Positions 61,911 through 64,000 of a stretch of DNA of 64,000 bases are shown in pieces. The position numbers and the translations under genes are program-made. Location of the stretch: the NCBI GenBank assembly GCA_022447065.1, contig JAKUUM010000004.1:35758-99757 (forward strand), read 5' to 3'. This stretch comes from SAR86 cluster bacterium (lineage in GTDB: Bacteria; Pseudomonadota; Gammaproteobacteria; Magnimaribacterales; Magnimaribacteraceae). Position 1 is the first letter of the stretch; every line of letters starts with the position of its first letter. The notes under the pieces are model-generated. The model saw only the letters and a program-made list of their open reading frames with translations. It did not search any database and was not told the DNA's origin.

Positions 61911-64000
61911 ATTAACAAAAATATAAAAAATATCACATCTTTATTGTTGTGTTTATTAAGCCCATTTATTTACTCAACAATTGAGGTTGATGGCAAGCTT
62001 GATGAACCGGAATGGGAGTCAGCTAAGGAAATCAACCAGTTCTATGAAGTCTTTCCCTATTCACTAAAAGATGCTGATTTTCCTACCAAAGTTCTTATTC
62101 ATGAAACAGATCAAGGCATTTTTTTCGGATTCTCTAGTAGTCAAAAGAAGGAGACAATTCGGGCTCATCAACATCAAAGAGATACTCATTTTATGCGCAC
62201 TAATGCAGATTTGGTCGGAGTAATGATCGATTTTGATCTCGATGCGGTAACTGCGTTTGATTTTTATGTATCTGCGGGAGGTTCAATAGGCGACGCTATT
62301 ATTAAAAATGAACAACAATTTGATGTGGATTGGGATGCAGACTGGTCGTCAGCAACCTTCATTTCAGGTGATTATTGGTATGCAGAAATATTTATCCCCT
62401 GGTCAATAACACCCATGAGATTTCAACGTGGAGAACTGAGAAAAGTAAAGATTGGATTGTACCGAGTTATCAATTATCAAAATCGTATGTTTGGCAGCAT
62501 CAAAGCTAACCCGGATATGGGTCAATTCGTCTCAAAGTTTGAAGAGTTTACTTTTAAGAATTACAAAGCTACAGCTCTCAATTTTTTCCCTTATGTAACT
62601 GTTTCAAAGGACAGATTGGGCAAGCAAGTAGAAACAAAAACAGGCATGGAAATATTTTGGAAATTAGATTCAAGTAAGCAATTAAACGCCACATTCAATC
62701 CAGATTTTGGGCACGTAGAGAGCGATGAAGTCGTGGTTAATTTTTCTGCTGTGGAGACTTACTACTCTGATAAAAGACCTTTTTTTGCAGCGATTCCAAC
62801 ATTATTTAATGTAGCAGATCAACATTGGTATATTATCAATACCAGGAGAATTGGCGGAACCCCAGACTATAACTGCTCAAAATACGATGAAGAAACACAA
62901 ACTTTATGCTCTAACAACCAGCAAGGCAGTTCCGATATTAATTTAGCCCTCAGTTACACTCAGCAAAACGAATCATTTGATATAGGCGTTTTAGGGGCTT
63001 TTGAGGAAAATACGAATTTCAGCCAGGGAAAGGATTTTTACGCAGTTAGGTTCAGGACTACACGAGACAAGGCCACATGGGGATATTTAGGAACCCTGGT
63101 CAATAGACCGGTGTTAAATCGGAAGGCGAAGGTAAACTCCATAGATCTCAACTATCATTACTCTCCACAACTAAAGCTAACAGGAAACTTGCTTAATTCA
63201 ATTGTCGACAGTGAGCAGGGTTACGGTTTTAGAGTGGCCCTGGATCACACGCCTAATAACAGCAGAACACATAATTTTAAAATAACTTACTTTGATAAAA
63301 AACTAGACATTAATGATATGGGTTATATGTGGCGAAACGACCTCATGTCTATCAGGAGCCAGTCCTTTTTCACGCAATCCGACTTTGAGAAAGAATCAAA
63401 AGTTTTAAGTAGAACGTTGGTTCTCTTTACCAATCTAAGAACGACGGCAAGCGGAAACAAGGATTCTTCCTTTGTGGGTCTTGTAGGCTTTAACATGTTC
63501 AAGGATACTTCCGGAATAGAATTAGAAGCCTTTTACAAACCAAAAGGTAGAGACAATTTAATAACTCGTAACTATGAGTTTGCACCTTTTGTAAAAAGGT
63601 CAGAGGAATTTAATGTTAGCTTAGGCTACAAGTCTCCTTCACATAAATTCTTTAATTATGGCCTTGTAACACAAAGAGGGAAGCGAGAGTTGGGATATGG
63701 AAATACTTACATAGCACGGCTGACTGTAATTCCTTCTGACACTCTATCGTTAACATTTTCTCATCGTCATCAAGATAAGTCAGGATGGTTGAATTGGTTA
63801 CAAGAAAATTTGCTTGGAAGTTATGACCAAACTCAAAAAACTACCTTAGCAGAACTTCAATGGTTTAAAGACAATAAACACGAACTGAGAGTAAAAGCTC
63901 AAATGGTCGCTTTTACTGCCAGAGACCCTCAAGCTTATCGAGCAGATATGCATGGCAACTTGCTAAAAGAACAATTAAATTTAGACCCTTTCACTTTAAG
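61911..64000 (+). CDS. DUF5916-type outer-membrane protein, cut by window edge
   Basis: The 696 visible codons run off the right edge. A signal-peptide-like start (NIKNITSLLLCLLSPFIYS) leads into TIEVDGKLDEPEWESAKEI, a carbohydrate-binding-family-9-like sandwich (about 25-200), then a long beta-barrel-like region with alternating aromatic strands (DUF5916). These proteins are thought to sit in the outer membrane near glycan- or lipid-handling genes. No ATG, GTG or suitable TTG opens the frame; ATT codons at 61908 and 61911 precede the signal peptide, so the start given is provisional. Substrate unknown. Confidence 0.72.
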   Translation, partial: MNKNIKNITSLLLCLLSPFIYSTIEVDGKLDEPEWESAKEINQFYEVFPYSLKDADFPTKVLIHETDQGIFFGFSSSQKKETIRAHQHQRDTHFMRTNADLVGVMIDFDLDAVTAFDFYVSAGGSIGDAIIKNEQQFDVDWDADWSSATFISGDYWYAEIFIPWSITPMRFQRGELRKVKIGLYRVINYQNRMFGSIKANPDMGQFVSKFEEFTFKNYKATALNFFPYVTVSKDRLGKQVETKTGMEIFWKLDSSKQLNATFNPDFGHVESDEVVVNFSAVETYYSDKRPFFAAIPTLFNVADQHWYIINTRRIGGTPDYNCSKYDEETQTLCSNNQQGSSDINLALSYTQQNESFDIGVLGAFEENTNFSQGKDFYAVRFRTTRDKATWGYLGTLVNRPVLNRKAKVNSIDLNYHYSPQLKLTGNLLNSIVDSEQGYGFRVALDHTPNNSRTHNFKITYFDKKLDINDMGYMWRNDLMSIRSQSFFTQSDFEKESKVLSRTLVLFTNLRTTASGNKDSSFVGLVGFNMFKDTSGIELEAFYKPKGRDNLITRNYEFAPFVKRSEEFNVSLGYKSPSHKFFNYGLVTQRGKRELGYGNTYIARLTVIPSDTLSLTFSHRHQDKSGWLNWLQENLLGSYDQTQKTTLAELQWFKDNKHELRVKAQMVAFTARDPQAYRADMHGNLLKEQLNLDPFTL

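Noticed and set aside
1..64000. tRNA, rRNA, CRISPR array, insertion sequence or integrase
   Set aside because: Looked for T-loop GGTTCGA-type strings, regularly spaced repeats, transposase motifs and terminal inverted repeats; found none convincing by eye.

Overview
The window looks like chromosome from a marine, low-G+C (mid-30s percent by eye) Gram-negative bacterium, most likely a gammaproteobacterium of the SAR86 type. The pointers are three large TonB-dependent receptors, a divergent tesA / ybbA-ybbP locus, yciB, a canonical acpP, tight operons with many 1-4 bp overlaps, and many genes for scavenging unusual organics (PhyH dioxygenase, amidohydrolases, SDRs, GSTs, an F420-type luciferase-like oxidoreductase). 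The clade is inferred from gene content and base composition only. I saw no rRNA, tRNA, CRISPR array, insertion sequence or prophage.

Layout. 1-4.0 kb: an alkaline phosphatase cut by the left edge, a 450 bp gap holding a strongly folded RNA-like element with a tiny ORF, and TonB receptor 1. 4.3-9.4 kb: an AraC regulator / FAD-oxidase / cupin operon, gloA, a decayed SnoaL-like pseudogene and a serine-hydrolase lipoprotein. 9.4-20.2 kb: a two-enzyme fusion (Gfo/Idh/MocA + aldo/keto reductase), then an eight-gene envelope operon (nitrilase, three related exported proteins, DUF6152 protein, cytochrome c'-like protein, two DUF6644 membrane proteins) and TonB receptor 2. 20.4-29.9 kb: housekeeping and general metabolism (yciB, LLM oxidoreductase, methyltransferase, esterase, SDR, AMP nucleosidase, tesA, ybbAB-type ABC transporter). 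29.9-36.0 kb: a four-gene catabolic operon (amidohydrolase, PhyH, SDR, single-chain biotin carboxylase/carboxyltransferase). 36.1-43.4 kb: two GSTs, small membrane proteins, a Tat-exported flavoprotein, TonB receptor 3 and acpP. 43.6-51.9 kb: a peptide/arginine-ornithine catabolic cassette (exported amidohydrolase, CtlX, RocD, plant-type P5C dehydrogenase), a DUF885 metallopeptidase and an MFS transporter. 52.1-54.1 kb: an acyl-CoA synthetase/MaoC pair of clearly higher G+C, probably recently acquired. 54.2-57.8 kb: mixed small genes. 57.8-61.6 kb: an ECF sigma factor operon with DUF6249, GIN-domain and small envelope proteins. The right edge cuts a DUF5916-type outer-membrane protein.

Four gene remnants (SnoaL-like, an unknown fragment, an alpha/beta-hydrolase tail, and a VOC protein with one nonsense codon) are many for a streamlined marine genome, although assembly errors cannot be excluded. 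The strongest candidates for undescribed biology are the folded RNA plus tiny ORF at 1.4-1.6 kb, the eight-gene operon at 11.5-17.2 kb, the exported peptidase-to-glutamate cassette at 43.6-48.6 kb, and the sigma/GIN operon at 57.8-61.6 kb. Several genes also lack an ATG/GTG/TTG start where one is expected but have in-frame ATT or ATA codons there.
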